Positions 4,235-5,088 of a stretch of 5,088 nt of DNA are shown here, in pieces. The first letter of the stretch is position 1. Each line of letters opens with the position of its first letter. A model generated the notes under the pieces. It ran no database searches, had not been told where the DNA came from, and saw nothing but the letters and a program-made list of their open reading frames with translations. Origin of the DNA: COMBO-56-21 sp041559015 (GTDB taxonomy: Archaea; Thermoplasmatota; Thermoplasmata; UBA10834); contig JBFFED010000066.1 of assembly GCA_041559015.1 (NCBI GenBank), positions 1-5,088 on the forward strand, in the 5' to 3' direction. The position numbers and the translations under genes are program-made.

Positions 4235-5088
4235 CTACGGCACGATCAGGTAGACCGTCACCGTCTGGGTCACGGAGTCGATGGCACCATCGTCGTCCAT
4301 CACCGTCAGGGTCACTTCGAAGTCGAACGGAACCGGTGGCTCCTCCCCTTCTAGCGTGACGTCGACCTGCATTGTGACGCCGGTCGCCACGGCCGTGGTG
4401 GATCCATAGAGATCGCCATTCACGGCCTCGACGAGGATCGTGTCACCCGCAAAGCCAAAGATCCCTATGGAGTAGAACCCAGTGCTGCCTGATATGGCCG
4501 CCCACGAGAACCCAGTGTCGACATTCGTGATGGTCACATCACTATATGCCAGCTTGGTCACGCCGTCAGCTGCGAACGTGTACCCATACACGCCGAACGG
4601 GGTCCCCGGCGGGGAGTCCCTGACTGTCGGCGCGTCGTATGTGTGCGTGGTGGCCAAGCCCGTTCCAGTCATTCCGTCGCCCCAGGCCCACTGGTACGAG
4701 ACGATCTCGCCATCAGGGTCATCTGAGGCCGACGCGTCGACAGAGACGGTGTCCCCGTCAACTGTGAACGTGAACGCTGCGACTGGCGGCTCGTTCGGGA
4801 TGATGAAGGGCTCGAAGACGTCCGTGACATCGCAGCTCGAGTACAGCGGACCGTTAGGCGTCACTGTCACCCTGTAGTCGTGGTCGGCCACCATCTCAAT
4901 CGGCGTGGTGTTGAACACATTTCCATACACCGCGAACCTGTACATATCACGGTCGACAATGACTTCCTGGGTGCTCTCGTCGACGACATCGAAGATCACC
5001 CATCTCATCCCGCCGTTCACGACGTGCCCGTACCAGATGCCCGCCTCAGTCGGCGTGAACACCCAGTCCAGGGCGCAAGTGGACGGCG
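4235..5088 (-). CDS. Secreted/surface protein with a split PKD domain, C-terminal part (5' end outside the window)
   Basis: The frame stays open to the right window edge, so this is the C-terminal 283 residues of a larger protein; the GTG at 5062 is not its start. Numbering from that GTG, residues 1-90 form an unassigned beta-rich domain (GIWYGHVVNGG, then YRFAVYGNVFN and HDYRVTVTPNGPLY). Residues 91-145 are the first part of a PKD domain: PPVAAFTF, DASASDDPDGEI, then WAWGDG and THTYDAP. Instead of the usual final strands, about 100 residues follow (146-246) that resemble a carboxypeptidase-regulatory-like beta sandwich (VTITNVDTG, GFYSIGIFGFAGDTILVEA, VDVTLEGEE). The PKD domain then finishes at 247-271 (FEVTLTVMDDDGAIDSVTQTVTV) and the protein ends four residues later. 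PKD domains mediate protein-protein or carbohydrate contacts outside the cell. No C-terminal anchor or sorting motif is present. The N-terminal part and any enzyme domain are outside the window. Confidence 0.85.
   Translation of the reverse strand, partial: PSTCALDWVFTPTEAGIWYGHVVNGGMRWVIFDVVDESTQEVIVDRDMYRFAVYGNVFNTTPIEMVADHDYRVTVTPNGPLYSSCDVTDVFEPFIIPNEPPVAAFTFTVDGDTVSVDASASDDPDGEIVSYQWAWGDGMTGTGLATTHTYDAPTVRDSPPGTPFGVYGYTFAADGVTKLAYSDVTITNVDTGFSWAAISGSTGFYSIGIFGFAGDTILVEAVNGDLYGSTTAVATGVTMQVDVTLEGEEPPVPFDFEVTLTVMDDDGAIDSVTQTVTVYLIVP

Noticed and set aside
4174..4251. Small ORF from the ATG in AAAACATGAAAAG (about 25 codons)
   Set aside because: It spans the terminator hairpin and ends inside the antisense PKD gene; its start context is better explained as the T-rich tract of the minus-strand terminator.
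4124..4354. Plus-strand open frame of 76 codons after the hairpin region
   Set aside because: Most of it is antisense to the PKD-domain protein and no promoter or domain supports it.
1..5088. CRISPR array, transposon ends, defence or biosynthetic gene cluster
   Set aside because: I looked for regularly spaced repeats, transposase motifs and terminal inverted repeats on both strands and saw none.

Overview
The window looks like a piece of a fairly GC-rich archaeal genome, most likely a euryarchaeal or Thermoplasmatota-type lineage. The support is AT-rich TATA boxes about 25-40 nt upstream of gene starts, several near-leaderless starts, a tRNA-Gln with an A1-U72 pair, an archaeal/eukaryotic-type (e-MtaB/CDKAL1-like) tRNA methylthiotransferase, and a secreted PKD-domain protein. 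The lineage call is an inference from gene style; no rRNA or other marker is present.

Layout, left to right. Positions 1-112 (+) hold the last 36 residues of a membrane protein (one hydrophobic helix and a charged tail). A tRNA-Gln(TTG) gene with an encoded CCA lies at 219-295 on the minus strand, with a TATA-like promoter around 327-335. Positions 387-620 (-) hold an internally deleted EamA/DMT-family transporter remnant, whose GTG start overlaps the stop of the upstream gene. That gene, 617-1858 (-), is an intact radical-SAM methylthiotransferase that makes ms2t6A at tRNA position 37. It diverges from a 71-residue, very basic coiled-coil protein at 1964-2179 (+).

Next on the plus strand come an unrecognised 108-residue protein (2243-2569) with two adjacent palindromes between its TATA box and start codon, an S66-family LD-carboxypeptidase-like serine peptidase (2693-3658) with all three catalytic residues, and an unrecognised 115-residue acidic protein (3729-4076). 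The right edge, 4235-5088 (-), is the C-terminal part of a secreted or surface protein. In it a PKD domain appears to be split by an inserted carboxypeptidase-regulatory-like beta domain. A hairpin at 4200-4218 lies between the two convergent genes.

Apart from the coupled methylthiotransferase/transporter-remnant pair, the genes seem to be separate transcription units with their own promoters; no defence, CRISPR, phage or biosynthetic system is visible. The most interesting points are the transporter remnant with a clean in-frame internal deletion, the tandem palindromes at 2221-2244, the nested domains in the PKD protein, and an identical 13-nt TATA element in front of two unrelated small genes.
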